Shown here one piece after another: positions 53,634-63,100 of a DNA stretch of 64,000 nucleotides. The stretch is from NCBI GenBank assembly GCA_002384855.1, contig DGBP01000029.1:19815-83814 (forward strand), given 5' to 3'. The DNA comes from Nocardioidaceae bacterium UBA4001. GTDB taxonomy: Bacteria > Actinomycetota > Actinomycetes > Propionibacteriales > Nocardioidaceae. Position 1 is the stretch's first letter; every line of letters begins with the position of its first letter. The position numbers and the translations under genes were made by a program. A model generated the notes under the pieces. It had not been told where the DNA came from. It did not search any database and saw only the letters and a list, made by a program, of their open reading frames with translations.

Positions 53634-53693
53634 CGGCGGTCGGCGCAACGGCGGTCGGCGCAACGGCGGTCGGCGCAACGGCGGTCGGCGCAA
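53634..53693. repeat. Four tandem copies of a 15-base unit
   Basis: CGGCGGTCGGCGCAA is repeated exactly four times head to tail, immediately upstream of the antiporter start. On the minus strand it lies in the promoter or leader of that gene. Confidence 0.9.
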
Positions 53694-53928
53694 CGGGGGC
53701 TCCTGAGTGTGGTCGAGGGTGCTCCGGGTCCGCGTGGGCCGCAGCTCACCCTGCTCGCAGACTAGCGGCGAGAGGTACCCCGCCGTGGGCGCAGCAACCC
53801 GCGAGGAGGCCCTCGCTGCGGGGGGCGGGCAGCCTGTTACCAAGGTGTGGACCGGACGTGGGTCGGGTGTTGCCCGAGCCGCCGTACCGTGAAGTCACAA
53901 GCTCCGGGGGGAGATGGAGAAACGAACC

Positions 53929-53961
53929 GGCAGGGCCGCATGGGCGGGAGGCGGCCCTGCC
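53929..53961 (+). promoter_or_regulatory. Leader hairpin
   Basis: GGCAGGGCCGC (53929-53939) and GCGGCCCTGCC (53951-53961) pair perfectly around an 11-base loop, just upstream of the small membrane-protein gene. No T-run follows, so a structured leader is as likely as a terminator. Confidence 0.55.
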
Positions 53962-53973
53962 TCGTACTCGTAG

Positions 53974-54465
53974 GTGCCCGACATGAACGTGACCGGCCAG
54001 CGCGTGCCCGCCTCCCAAGGGCGCACGACGACCACCAGGTCGCGCCTCGTGTCGGGCACGCTGCGTCTGCGACCGGCCCCGTCGCAGTGCTCGAGGGTCG
54101 CAGCGGTGGCCGCGGTGCTGCTCGCGGCCGGCCTCGGCGGTGTCCTTCCCGCGCTGGTCTCCGCGGCCGCCTACGTCGCGGTCCTTGCCGCCTTCGCCGC
54201 GCTCGTCCTCGTCGTCGCAGGGGCCGTGCTGTGGTCGCGACCGACCATGGTGGTCCGGGCGGTCACCGCTCTCGCCGCCGGCAGCCTCGTCCTCCTCGCC
54301 GTGCTCCAGGTGGCCGTCGGCCTGCCGGGGGCCACCGGTCTCGAGCGCATCCCCGTCCTGCAGGGGACGCCGCTGCTGCTCGCACCGGTGGTGCTGGTCC
54401 TGCTGGTCGTCGACGCGGTGCGTCGAGGTCCCGACCAGGCAGCGGCACAGCCCTATGCTCTCTGA
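53974..54465 (+). CDS. Small hypothetical membrane protein
   Basis: 163 residues from GTG 53974 (an ATG at 53983 is also possible). About four membrane helices (VAAVAAVLLAAGLGGVLPAL, AAYVAVLAAFAALVLVVAGA, ALAAGSLVLLAVLQVAVGL, PLLLAPVVLVLLVVDAV) follow a basic N-terminus. No recognisable family. It ends 2 bases before the response regulator gene and contains that gene's -10 element in its last codons. Confidence 0.65.
   Translation: MPDMNVTGQRVPASQGRTTTTRSRLVSGTLRLRPAPSQCSRVAAVAAVLLAAGLGGVLPALVSAAAYVAVLAAFAALVLVVAGAVLWSRPTMVVRAVTALAAGSLVLLAVLQVAVGLPGATGLERIPVLQGTPLLLAPVVLVLLVVDAVRRGPDQAAAQPYAL
54454..54459 (+). promoter_or_regulatory. -10 element of the response-regulator operon
   Basis: TATGCT lies 8 bases before the ATG of the response regulator gene, which has no clear ribosome site, so the message is probably leaderless. 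Confidence 0.5.
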
Positions 54466-54467
54466 GC

Positions 54468-55169
54468 ATGGCCCGGGTGCTGATCGTCGAGGATGACGAA
54501 GGAATCGCGTTCCCCCTGGTCCGCACGCTCGGACGTGAGGGGTACGACGTCGACCGGGTCTACGAGGGCACCGCAGCCGTCGACCGCGCCCTGGCCGGCG
54601 GGGTCGACCTGATGATCCTCGACCTCGGGCTGCCCGACATCGACGGTCTCGAGGTCTGCCGTCAGGTCCGTGCGGGAGGGTACGACGGGGGCGTCCTGAT
54701 CCTCACCGCCCGGGGTGGCGAGCTCGACCGGGTGGTGGGCCTCGACGTCGGCGCCGACGACTACATGTCCAAGCCGTTCGGTCTCGCCGAGCTGCTCGCC
54801 CGCACCCGGGCGCTCCTGCGCCGCAGCGGGTCGCGCGGCGTGCCGGCGCTGACGGAGCCGTCGATCGGCGAGCCGGGGCTGAGGATCGACCCCCAGGCCC
54901 GCCGCGTCTGGGTCGACGACCAGGAGGTGGCGCTGACGACCAAGGAGTTCGACGTCCTGGCGCTGCTCTCCGAGGACCGGGGCACCGTCGTGACCCGGCA
55001 GCGGCTGATGGACGAGGTGTGGGACAGCAACTGGTACGGCTCGACGAAGACCCTCGACGTCACCGTCGGCCGGCTGCGCCAGAAGCTCGAGGAGAGCAGC
55101 GCGCCCGCGCGGGTCGTGACCGTGCGGGGGGTCGGCTTCCGGCTGGAGGACGGCGGCCTCGATGCGTGA
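54468..55169 (+). CDS. Two-component response regulator, OmpR/PhoB type
   Basis: 233 residues. The receiver domain has acidic pocket VEDDEG, phospho-Asp in MILDLGLPDIDG, Thr in LILTARGG and Lys in DDYMSKPFGLAELL. The winged-helix DNA-binding domain has VALTTKEFDVLALLSEDRG and STKTLDVTVGRLRQKLEE. ATG 54468. It overlaps the sensor kinase gene by 8 bases. The signal is unknown. Confidence 0.94.
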   Translation: MARVLIVEDDEGIAFPLVRTLGREGYDVDRVYEGTAAVDRALAGGVDLMILDLGLPDIDGLEVCRQVRAGGYDGGVLILTARGGELDRVVGLDVGADDYMSKPFGLAELLARTRALLRRSGSRGVPALTEPSIGEPGLRIDPQARRVWVDDQEVALTTKEFDVLALLSEDRGTVVTRQRLMDEVWDSNWYGSTKTLDVTVGRLRQKLEESSAPARVVTVRGVGFRLEDGGLDA

Positions 55170-56406
55170 CCGTCTCGTCGTCGCCTTCGTCTCCCTCACC
55201 CTCGTCGTCGTCGTCGTCTTCGTCGTCGAGCGCGGCTACACCACCTCGGCGCTGATCCGTGACCAGGAGGAGCGCAAGGTGCAGCGCTCGGCAGTCGTGA
55301 TGTCCGGCCTCCTGGGACAGACCCGCGAGGAGGTGACCCCGAAGCGGCTCGAAGGGCTGCTCTTCAGCGAGGAGCATGCCGTCTACGTCACCCCCGACGG
55401 CACCCGGGTCGAGGCGGACCGGCACACCGCGGACACGGCCGGGGACGGCCACGACGCCGAGGACCTCACGGTCACCCGCCCGGTCGCCGGTGGCGGCAGC
55501 CTGACGCTCACCCAGCACGCGGAGACCGTCGACGCCCGTGTCGCGGCGGCCCTGTTGCCACTCGTGCTGATCGCTCTCGGCCTCCTGGTCGCGGCAGCCG
55601 CGGCGGCGGTCCTCCTGGCTCAGCGCCTGGCGCGTCCGCTCACCGCCCTCGCGGACGCGGCGGGCGGCCTGGGTCGGGGTGACTTCGACCTCGAGGTCCC
55701 GCGCTCACGGATCCCCGAGGTGGACCAGATCGGACGCGCCCTGGTCGGCAGCGCACACGACCTCGACCTGCTCCTGCAGCGCGAGCGGGACTTCGCGGCG
55801 CACGCGTCGCACCAGCTGCGGACGCCGATCACGGCAGCTCGCCTCGAGCTCGAGGACCTGGCGATGTCGTCGCAGACCTCACCGGAGGTGGTCGGTCGGG
55901 CCACCGCGGTGCTCGGGCAGCTGGACCGCCTGAGTGCCACCGTCGCCGGGATGCTCGACGCTTCCCGGGCCAGCCGCGTCGAGACGCGCAGCGACATCGA
56001 CCTCGCTGCGCTGGTCCGTGACACGGCCGGGCGCTGGTCTTCCCTGGCTCCCACCCGGCACTTCGAGGTGGTCGTCGAGCCCGGCGTGCTGCCGGTTCGG
56101 ATGCCCGCGGGCGCGCTCATGCACGTCCTCGACGAGCTGGTCGGCAACGCCGTCGCCCACGGGGACGGCACGGTCACCGTCTCGCTGTCGGAGGCGCCCG
56201 AGCTGGTGGAGGTCCGGGTCGCCGACGAGGGGCCGCGTGCGGGAGCGGCCCGTGACGGCCGTCAGCCGGTCACGGTCGGGCGGTCGGGCCTGGCCCGTGC
56301 CACGGAGATCGTCGAGGCACTCGACGGGCGGCTTCGACTCACCGACGAGCCGGCCACGACCTTCAGCCTCGTGCTGCCCCGGGCGCGTGAGACGGTGGAC
56401 GCATGA
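55162..56406 (+). CDS. Sensor histidine kinase
   Basis: 414 residues. The first membrane helix (LVVAFVSLTLVVVVVFVV) and a second near residues 131-153 bracket an external sensor of about 110 residues. HAMP follows, then HisKA with the phospho-His in FAAHASHQLRTPITAARLEL, and an ATPase domain with DELVGNAVAHGDGTVTV and a short VADEGPRAG box. Cognate partner of the overlapping response regulator. The stop overlaps the DUF2237 gene start (ATGA). Confidence 0.92.
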   Translation: MRDRLVVAFVSLTLVVVVVFVVERGYTTSALIRDQEERKVQRSAVVMSGLLGQTREEVTPKRLEGLLFSEEHAVYVTPDGTRVEADRHTADTAGDGHDAEDLTVTRPVAGGGSLTLTQHAETVDARVAAALLPLVLIALGLLVAAAAAAVLLAQRLARPLTALADAAGGLGRGDFDLEVPRSRIPEVDQIGRALVGSAHDLDLLLQRERDFAAHASHQLRTPITAARLELEDLAMSSQTSPEVVGRATAVLGQLDRLSATVAGMLDASRASRVETRSDIDLAALVRDTAGRWSSLAPTRHFEVVVEPGVLPVRMPAGALMHVLDELVGNAVAHGDGTVTVSLSEAPELVEVRVADEGPRAGAARDGRQPVTVGRSGLARATEIVEALDGRLRLTDEPATTFSLVLPRARETVDA

Positions 56407-56816
56407 GCGCTGCAGGAGGGCCCATGGACGAGGAGTTCAACGTCCTCGGGGGTCCGCTCGAGCCGTGCGGCACCGACCCGGTCACGGGGTTCTATCGCGA
56501 CGGCCGTTGCAGCACCGGGCCGCAGGACGTCGGCAGCCACACCGTCTGCGCCGTCGTCACGCACGAGTTCCTCGAGCACCAGGCGTCGGTCGGCAACGAC
56601 CTGAGCACGCCGCGGCCCGAGTGGCGCTTCCCCGGCCTCACGCCGGGAGACCGCTGGTGCGTGGTCGCGGGCCGGTGGCTGCAGGCCTACGAGGAGGGGG
56701 TGGCCGCCCCGGTCGTGCTCGCCTCCACCCATGAGCGTGCTCTCGACGTGATCCCGTTCGCCTACCTGCGCGAGCACGCCGTCGACGTACCCCCGGACCC
56801 CGGGTCGCTGGCCTGA
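56403..56816 (+). CDS. DUF2237 family protein
   Basis: 137 residues with the family pattern throughout: NVLGGPLEPCGTDPVTGFYR, then DGRCSTGPQDVGSHTVCAVV, GNDLSTPRPEWRFPGLTPGD and VVLASTHERALDVIP. Three conserved cysteines (EPCGT, GRCST, TVCAV) could bind metal. Function unknown. Coupled to the kinase gene, although relatives usually stand alone. Confidence 0.88.
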   Translation: MSAAGGPMDEEFNVLGGPLEPCGTDPVTGFYRDGRCSTGPQDVGSHTVCAVVTHEFLEHQASVGNDLSTPRPEWRFPGLTPGDRWCVVAGRWLQAYEEGVAAPVVLASTHERALDVIPFAYLREHAVDVPPDPGSLA

Positions 56817-56840
56817 GGCGGCCCACCGACCGACCGGGTC

Positions 56841-56860
56841 GAGTACTCCGGCTGAGTACT
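56841..56860. promoter_or_regulatory. GAGTACT direct repeat
   Basis: GAGTACT at 56841-56847 and 56854-56860, each containing the palindrome AGTACT, 13 bases apart, upstream of the DUF2157-like gene. The spacing suits a dimeric regulator. A GGCCGGAG/CTCCGGCC hairpin follows at 56907-56925. Confidence 0.5.
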
Positions 56861-56943
56861 ACGACCCTGTTCGGACGGCCCCGGTCGCAGGACGATCGAG
56901 CTGTGGGGCCGGAGAGGCTCCGGCCGGACAGCAGGAGGTCGCC

Positions 56944-58014
56944 ATGAGCGTCACCGAGGAGCGCGGTCACACGCGCAGCGGGGCACCCCAGCGGGTGCCC
57001 GACCGCAGGGCCGCCCACGTGGTCACGGCGCTCGAGGACCACGGCCTCCTCGACCCGACCCGCCACCTCGAGGCGATGTCGGTCGTCGAGCAGTCGCTCG
57101 GCGTCCGCACCGGCGAGGGCGCACCGATGCGCCGCCGCCTGGCCGAGCTGGCCGGCTACGTCGGTGGCGCCTTCGTGGTCGCCGCCGCCGCGTTGTTCCT
57201 CGCCGAGCAGTGGACCAGCCTCTCGGTGGGCGCGCGGGTCGGGCTGCTCGCCGCCATCACGTTCCTGCTGTTCGGCGCCGGGCTGGCCGTCGGCGTGACC
57301 GGCGGAGGCCTCGCCGTCCTGCGCCGCGACGCCCAGGCCGTCCGGCGCCGGCTCGCCAGTGTGCTGTTCACCGCGGGCGCGGCGGCCGGCTCGGCCACGG
57401 CGATCGTCTGGCTGGTCGACGTGATCGAGGACCGCGGGACCGAGCTGACCGAGGGACAGTGGATCGGGCTCACCGCGAGCCTGACGCTGCTGGTGCTCGC
57501 GGTCGCCGGCTACGCCCTCGCGTACTCGCTGCTCGGCCAGCTGGCCGCGGCGGCGGGCGCGGCGTACGCGGTGCCCTTCGCGATCGACGTCGTGGGGGAT
57601 GTCGAGGACACGGTGCCGCTGGGGATCTCCTACCTCGCGGTCGGCGCCCTGTGGCTGCTGCTCGCCGAGCGCGGCGTGTGGCGGGAGCTGGTGCCGGCGC
57701 GCGTGATCGGCCTGCTCTTCGTGCTCGTCGGGGCCCAGCTGCCGGTGGCCTCCGACTCGCCGTGGCTCGGCTACCTGCTGACCGTCGTCGTGGCGGGTCT
57801 CGGCTTCGCGATGTACGTCGGCCGCCACGCCTGGCCCTACCTGGCCCTGGGCGTGGTCGGTGTGACCCTGGCCGTCCCCGAGGCGCTGATGGACTGGACC
57901 GAGGGGTCGCTGGGCACCGCAGGTGTGCTGCTCGTCGCCGGGGTCACCCTGCTCGGCGCCTCGCTGCTCGGCCTCCGGCTGCGGCGCGAGGTCACCGAGG
58001 CCGACGAGGGCTGA
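56944..58014 (+). CDS. DUF2157-like membrane protein
   Basis: 356 residues. A charged cytoplasmic start of about 65 residues (VTALEDHGLLDPTRHLEAMS) precedes about 9-10 membrane helices, beginning LAGYVGGAFVVAAAALFLAE, a motif typical of DUF2157-type proteins. The ending is charged. Function unknown. ATG with AGGAGG upstream. The GAGTACT repeat in its promoter suggests its own regulator. Confidence 0.75.
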   Translation: MSVTEERGHTRSGAPQRVPDRRAAHVVTALEDHGLLDPTRHLEAMSVVEQSLGVRTGEGAPMRRRLAELAGYVGGAFVVAAAALFLAEQWTSLSVGARVGLLAAITFLLFGAGLAVGVTGGGLAVLRRDAQAVRRRLASVLFTAGAAAGSATAIVWLVDVIEDRGTELTEGQWIGLTASLTLLVLAVAGYALAYSLLGQLAAAAGAAYAVPFAIDVVGDVEDTVPLGISYLAVGALWLLLAERGVWRELVPARVIGLLFVLVGAQLPVASDSPWLGYLLTVVVAGLGFAMYVGRHAWPYLALGVVGVTLAVPEALMDWTEGSLGTAGVLLVAGVTLLGASLLGLRLRREVTEADEG

Positions 58015-58100
58015 CCGGGCGGGTCGGCCTGTGGGGATGAACCTCGGCGACAGGTGCCGGGGATCCTCCCCACATGGGCCGCTGACGCGTTGGGTCTCCC

Positions 58101-58106
58101 TAAGGT
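58101..58106 (+). promoter_or_regulatory. -10 element of the YbaK-like gene
   Basis: TAAGGT lies 7 bases before the ATG, with no ribosome site, suggesting a leaderless message. Confidence 0.5.
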
Positions 58107-58113
58107 GGGCGCC

Positions 58114-58656
58114 ATGGCCCTTCCCCAGCTCGGTTCCCTGGCCGGCGTACCCGCTCTCGACCGCCCCGACCTGCTCGCCCCGCCCGTCGTGGAGGTGCTG
58201 CGCGGGTGGCCGGGCGCCGCGCGCGTGATCGTCGTCGAGATCGACCCCGGCCTCGCCGACACGGCCGCCCTGGTCGAGGCCTACGACCTGCCGCTGTCGG
58301 TGAGCGCGAACTGCGTGGTGGTGTCCGGGCGCCGGGCGGGGGAGGAGCGGGTCGCCGGCTGCGTCGTGCCCGCAGACACCCGGGCGGACGTCAACAACCT
58401 GGTCCGCCGGCTCCTCGACGTGCGCAAGGCGACCTTCCTACCGGTGGAGCGCGCGGTCGAGGAGACCGGCATGGAGTACGGCGGCATCACCCCGGTCGGC
58501 CTTCCCGCCGGCTGGCGGCTCCTCGTCGACGCGTCCCTGCGGAACGTCGAGGTGGCGGTCATCGGCAGCGGGGTGCGGCGATCGAAGCTGCTGCTCAGCG
58601 GCGCGGACCTCCTCGACCTCCCCGGCGCCGAGACCGTGGAGGCCCTCGGCACCTGA
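58114..58656 (+). CDS. YbaK/EbsC-family protein, probable aminoacyl-tRNA deacylase
   Basis: 180 residues. The YbaK fold includes DTAALVEAYDLPLSVSANCV, GEERVAGCVVPADTRADVNN, VRRLLDVRKATFLPVERAVE and TGMEYGGITPVGLPAGWRLL. The conserved Lys is in DVRKATF. Relatives hydrolyse mischarged tRNA such as Cys-tRNA(Pro). ATG 58114 is preferred over a reading starting 20 codons earlier because a -10 element abuts it. Confidence 0.87.
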   Translation: MALPQLGSLAGVPALDRPDLLAPPVVEVLRGWPGAARVIVVEIDPGLADTAALVEAYDLPLSVSANCVVVSGRRAGEERVAGCVVPADTRADVNNLVRRLLDVRKATFLPVERAVEETGMEYGGITPVGLPAGWRLLVDASLRNVEVAVIGSGVRRSKLLLSGADLLDLPGAETVEALGT

Positions 58657-58775
58657 GTCTGCACCGACTGCCCGGGCGGCGGCGGTCGAGACCCTCCGGA
58701 CGCAGGACGACACGGAAGGCCACCTCAGGCTCTGATGCGGGGAGGGGCGCTTCGACTGATTTCTCCGGGACCTTC

Positions 58776-58794
58776 GCCCCACGCAGAGTGGGGC
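58776..58794 (+). terminator. Hairpin between the YbaK-like gene and narK
   Basis: GCCCCAC pairs with GTGGGGC around GCAGA in the 215-base gap upstream of narK. No T-run; terminator or leader structure. Confidence 0.45.
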
Positions 58795-58871
58795 ATGGCC
58801 AAGGCAGGGTACGTGCGATAGACAGGAGCCAGGCCAACCCCGGCTCGGCTCCGCGCATCCCCGGGAGAGTG

Positions 58872-60128
58872 ATGAGCAGCATCGGCACCAGCCCCGCCGT
58901 CGGTGGTACGACCACGCGAAACCCGAACCTGATGCTGGCCATGGCCACCCTCGGCTTCGCGCTCAACTTCTGGGCCTGGGCGCTGATCAGCCCGCTCGGG
59001 CCGCTGTTCCGCGAGGAGGGCACGCTCGGTGAGCTGACCGAGGGCGATGTCGCGCTGATGGTCGCGGTCCCCGTCATCGTGGGCTCGCTGGGCCGGATCA
59101 TCGTCGGCGCGCTCACCGACAGGTACGGCGGGCGCATCATGTTCCCCGTCATCTCGGGGATCACGATCATCCCGATCCTCTTCATCGCGTTCGTGGCGAT
59201 CGAGTCCTACACCCTGCTGCTGGTCGGCGGGTTCTTCCTCGGCATCGCAGGCACGGCGTTCGCGGTGGGCGTGCCCTTCGTGAACGCCTGGTTCCCGCCG
59301 GCACGACGTGGCTTCGCGGTCGGCGTCTTCGGCGCGGGCATGGGCGGCACGGCGATCAGCGCCCTGACCACGGTGAAGCTCTACGAAGGCCTCGGGGAGA
59401 GATCACCCTTCCTGATCACCGCCGCGGCGCTCGCCGTCTACGCGGTCCTGGCCTGGGTGATCCTGCGCGACGCCCCGGGGCGCACGGTGCCCACGACGTC
59501 GCTGGGCCAGCGTCTCGCGGCGAACTCCCGGCTGTCGATCACCTGGCAGGCCTGCATCCTGTACGCCGTGGCCTTCGGGGGCTACGTCGCGTTCTCGGTC
59601 TACCTGCCGTCCTACCTCAAGGTCGCCTACGACCTGACCCCGGCCGACGCCGCCAACCGGATGGCCGGCTTCGTCGTGATCGCCGTGCTCATGCGGCCCG
59701 TCGGTGGCTGGCTCTCGGACAAGATCGGGCCGATCCCGGTGCTCGTCGCCGGCTACGCCGTGGTCGTGGTGGGCGCGGCGGTGGCCGCCTTCCAGCCGAT
59801 CCTGCTGCCCCTCGGCACGATCGCCTTCCTCACCATGGCCGCCGCGCTCGGCTCGGGCAGCGGTGCGACGTTCGCGCTGATCGCCAAGGTCACCGACCCC
59901 GCTCGTGTCGGTGGCGTCACCGGCCTGGTCGGTGCCGCCGGAGGGCTCGGCGGTTTCGTGCCGCCGCTGATCATGGGCTACGTCTACGGCCGCACCGACT
60001 CCTATGCCATCGGCCTGGTCATGCTGTCGGTCACGGCCGCCCTGACCATGGTGCTGACGATGACCGTCGTACGCCGCACCGAGCGCCGCCACGACGAGGA
60101 GGCTGCCGCGGCCACCACCCCAGCCTGA
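58872..60128 (+). CDS. narK: Nitrate/nitrite MFS transporter NarK
   Basis: 418 residues with 12 membrane segments. The nitrate-porter signatures are FAVGVPFVNAWFPPARRGFA with the following GVFGAGMGGTAISAL, and a second GSGSGATFALIAKVTDPARV. Loop-2 motif is GRIIVGALTDRYGGRIM. It imports nitrate and exports nitrite for the reductase encoded next. ATG 58872 with GGGAGAG upstream. narG follows after 58 bases. Confidence 0.93.
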   Translation: MSSIGTSPAVGGTTTRNPNLMLAMATLGFALNFWAWALISPLGPLFREEGTLGELTEGDVALMVAVPVIVGSLGRIIVGALTDRYGGRIMFPVISGITIIPILFIAFVAIESYTLLLVGGFFLGIAGTAFAVGVPFVNAWFPPARRGFAVGVFGAGMGGTAISALTTVKLYEGLGERSPFLITAAALAVYAVLAWVILRDAPGRTVPTTSLGQRLAANSRLSITWQACILYAVAFGGYVAFSVYLPSYLKVAYDLTPADAANRMAGFVVIAVLMRPVGGWLSDKIGPIPVLVAGYAVVVVGAAVAAFQPILLPLGTIAFLTMAAALGSGSGATFALIAKVTDPARVGGVTGLVGAAGGLGGFVPPLIMGYVYGRTDSYAIGLVMLSVTAALTMVLTMTVVRRTERRHDEEAAAATTPA

Positions 60129-60186
60129 CCCGGCGCCCCCGCCGGACTCGCCCCTGCACGCACGAAGTCGAGCCAGGAGAGAAGAA

Positions 60187-63100
60187 GTGAGCACAGAGGT
60201 ACAGCCCGGTGGCCGGTCGAGTGGAGAGTCGAGCCGGCAGCGCGACGTGGGGATGGACGGCGGGTTGACCGACGCCCTGGTGCGCTCGCGCCGCTTCTTC
60301 ACCAAGGCCGAGGTGTCCGAGGACCTGCGCAGCCTGCACCGCAAGGGAGGTCGTGAGGCCGACTCCTTCTACCGTGACCGGTGGAGCCACGACAAGGTGG
60401 TGCGCTCGACCCACGGCGTGAACTGCACCGGGTCGTGCTCGTGGAAGGTGTACGTCAAGGACGGCATCATCACCTGGGAGACCCAGCAGACCGACTACCC
60501 CTCGGTGGGTCCGGACAAGCCGGAGTACGAACCCCGCGGCTGCCCCCGCGGCGCGGCGTTCTCCTGGTACACCTACTCGCCGACACGGGTGCGCTACCCC
60601 TACGTCCGCGGCGTACTGCTTCAGATGTTCCGCGAGGCGAAGTCCCAGCACGGTGGCGACGCGGTGAAGGCGTGGGCGCACATCGTCGACAACCCCCAGC
60701 GCGCCCGGCACTACAAGTCCCAGCGGGGCAAGGGCGGCATGGTCCGGGCGAGCTGGGAGGAGGCCACCGAGATGGTGGCCGCCGCCTACGTCCACACGAT
60801 CAGGAAGTGGGGCCCCGACCGGATCGCCGGGTTCTCGCCGATCCCCGCGATGTCGATGGTCTCCCACGCGTCGGGAGCCCGGTTCACATCGATGGTCGGC
60901 GGCTCGATGCTGTCGTTCTACGACTGGTACGCCGACCTTCCTGTCGCCTCGCCCCAGGTGTTCGGCGACCAGACCGACGTGCCGGAGTCCGGCGACTGGT
61001 GGGACGCGGGCTACCTGATCATGTGGGGCTCCAACGTCCCGGTGACCCGTACGCCCGACGCGCACTGGATGACCGAGGCCCGCTACCGGGGCCAGAAGGT
61101 CGTCGTGGTCGCGCCCGACTACGCCGACAACGTGAAGTTCGCCGACGAGTGGCTGCCCGCCGCCCCCGGCACCGACGGCGCACTGGCCATGTCGATGGGC
61201 CACGTGATCCTCAAGGAGTTCTTCGTCGAGCGGCAGACGCCGTACTTCACCGAGTACACGAAGAAGTACACCGACCTGCCCTACCTCGTGGTCCTCGACG
61301 AGGTCGCGACGAGCGGGGTCTCGACAAGCTCGACCGCCGGGGGCTCGACCGGCGATCCGCTGGTCGAGCCTGTCGAGACCAAGGTCTACCGCCCCGGCAA
61401 GTTCCTCACGGCCGCCGACCTGCCCGCCCACGAGGCGGTCGAGAACGCCCACTTCAAGACCGTGCTGATGGACGCCCGCACCGACGAGCCGGTGGTGCCC
61501 AACGGCGCGCTCGGCCACCGGTTCGGGGAGACCGGCGCCGGCCGCTGGAACCTCGACCTCGAGGGCGTCGACCCCAAGCTGTCCCTGCTGGACAGCTCCC
61601 ACGACAGCGTGCTCGTCGAGCTGCCGCGCTTCGACAACCTCGACGGCGCCGCCGACTCGCTGCCCCGCGGTGTACCGGTGCGCAGGGTCGGCGAGCACCT
61701 GGTCACCACGGTGTTCGACCTGATGCTCGCGCAGTACGGCGTCGGCCGCGACGGTCTGCCGGGCGAGTGGCCGAGCGGGTACGACGACGCGACGGCGCCG
61801 TACACCCCGGCGTGGCAGGAGACGATCACCGGCGTCCCGGCGCCCGCCGCAGCGCGGATCGGCCGGGAGTTCGCGCAGAACGCCGAGGAGTCCCAGGGCC
61901 GCTCGATGATCCTCATGGGCGCGGGCACCAACCACTGGTTCCACTCCGACACGATCTACCGCGGCTTCCTCGCCCTGACCACGCTCACGGGTTGCCAGGG
62001 CGTCAACGGCGGCGGCTGGGCGCACTACGTCGGTCAGGAGAAGTGCCGGCCGATCACCGGCTGGGCCAACCTCGCCTTCGGCCTTGACTGGAAGCGCCCG
62101 CCGCGGCAGATGATCCACACGGCGTACTGGTACCTCCACACCGACCAGTACCGCTACGACCACTTCTCCGCCGACGTGCTCGCAGCGTCGACCGGCAAGG
62201 GCGCGTTCGAGGGGATGAGCACCGCCGACGTGATCGCGAAGAGCGCGCGGATGGGCTGGATGCCGTCCTACCCGACGTTCAACAAGAACCCGCTCGACAT
62301 CGCCGACGAGGCTGCGGTCGCGGGCCGGCCCGCAGCGGAGCACGTCGTCGACGAGCTGAAGTCCGGACGGCTGCGCTTCGCGGCGGAGGACCCCGACGCC
62401 CCCGAGAACTTCCCACGGGTGCTGGCGATCTGGCGAGCGAACCTGCTCGGGTCCTCGGGCAAGGGCAACGAGTACTTCCTCAAGCACCTGCTCGGCACCG
62501 ACTCCTCGTTGCGCGCCGCCGAGGCTGCCGAGAGCCAGCGCCCGCGGGAGGTCGAGTGGCACGAGGACGCGCCCGAGGGGAAGCTCGACCTGCTGCTCAC
62601 CCTCGACTTCCGCCAGACCAGCACCACGATCTTCTCCGACGTCGTGCTGCCGGCCGCGACGTGGTACGAGAAGCACGACCTCAACACCACCGACATGCAC
62701 CCGTTCATCCACTCGTTCAACCCCGCGATCGCGCCGCCGTGGCAGACCCGCACCGACTGGGACGCCTTCCAGACGATCGCGGCGAAGTTCAGCGAGCTGG
62801 CGGTCGGCAACCTCGACACCCGCAAGGACGTCGTCGCGGTGCCGCTGCTGCACGACACCCCCGACGCGATGGCCAACCCGCACGGCGTCGTGAAGGACTG
62901 GAAGCACGGCGAGTGCGACCCGGTCCCGGGGGTGACGATGCCGAAGCTGGTCGAGGTGGAGCGTGACTACACCGCGATCGGCGCCCAGATGCAGGCGCTG
63001 GGGCCGCTGCTGGACAAGCTGGGTACGACGACCAAGGGCATCACCTACGACGTCACCGCCTCGATCGACTACCTCAAGCACAAGAACGGGACCGTGCGGG

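Larger units (their letters stand above)
53623..53973. other. Divergent intergenic region with repeats and a leader hairpin
   Basis: 351 bases with no supported gene. It contains four tandem 15-base units (53634-53693) upstream of the antiporter. A possible -10 TACCGT lies at 53884-53889 in the rightward direction, and a strong hairpin at 53929-53961 precedes the next gene. Confidence 0.6.
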
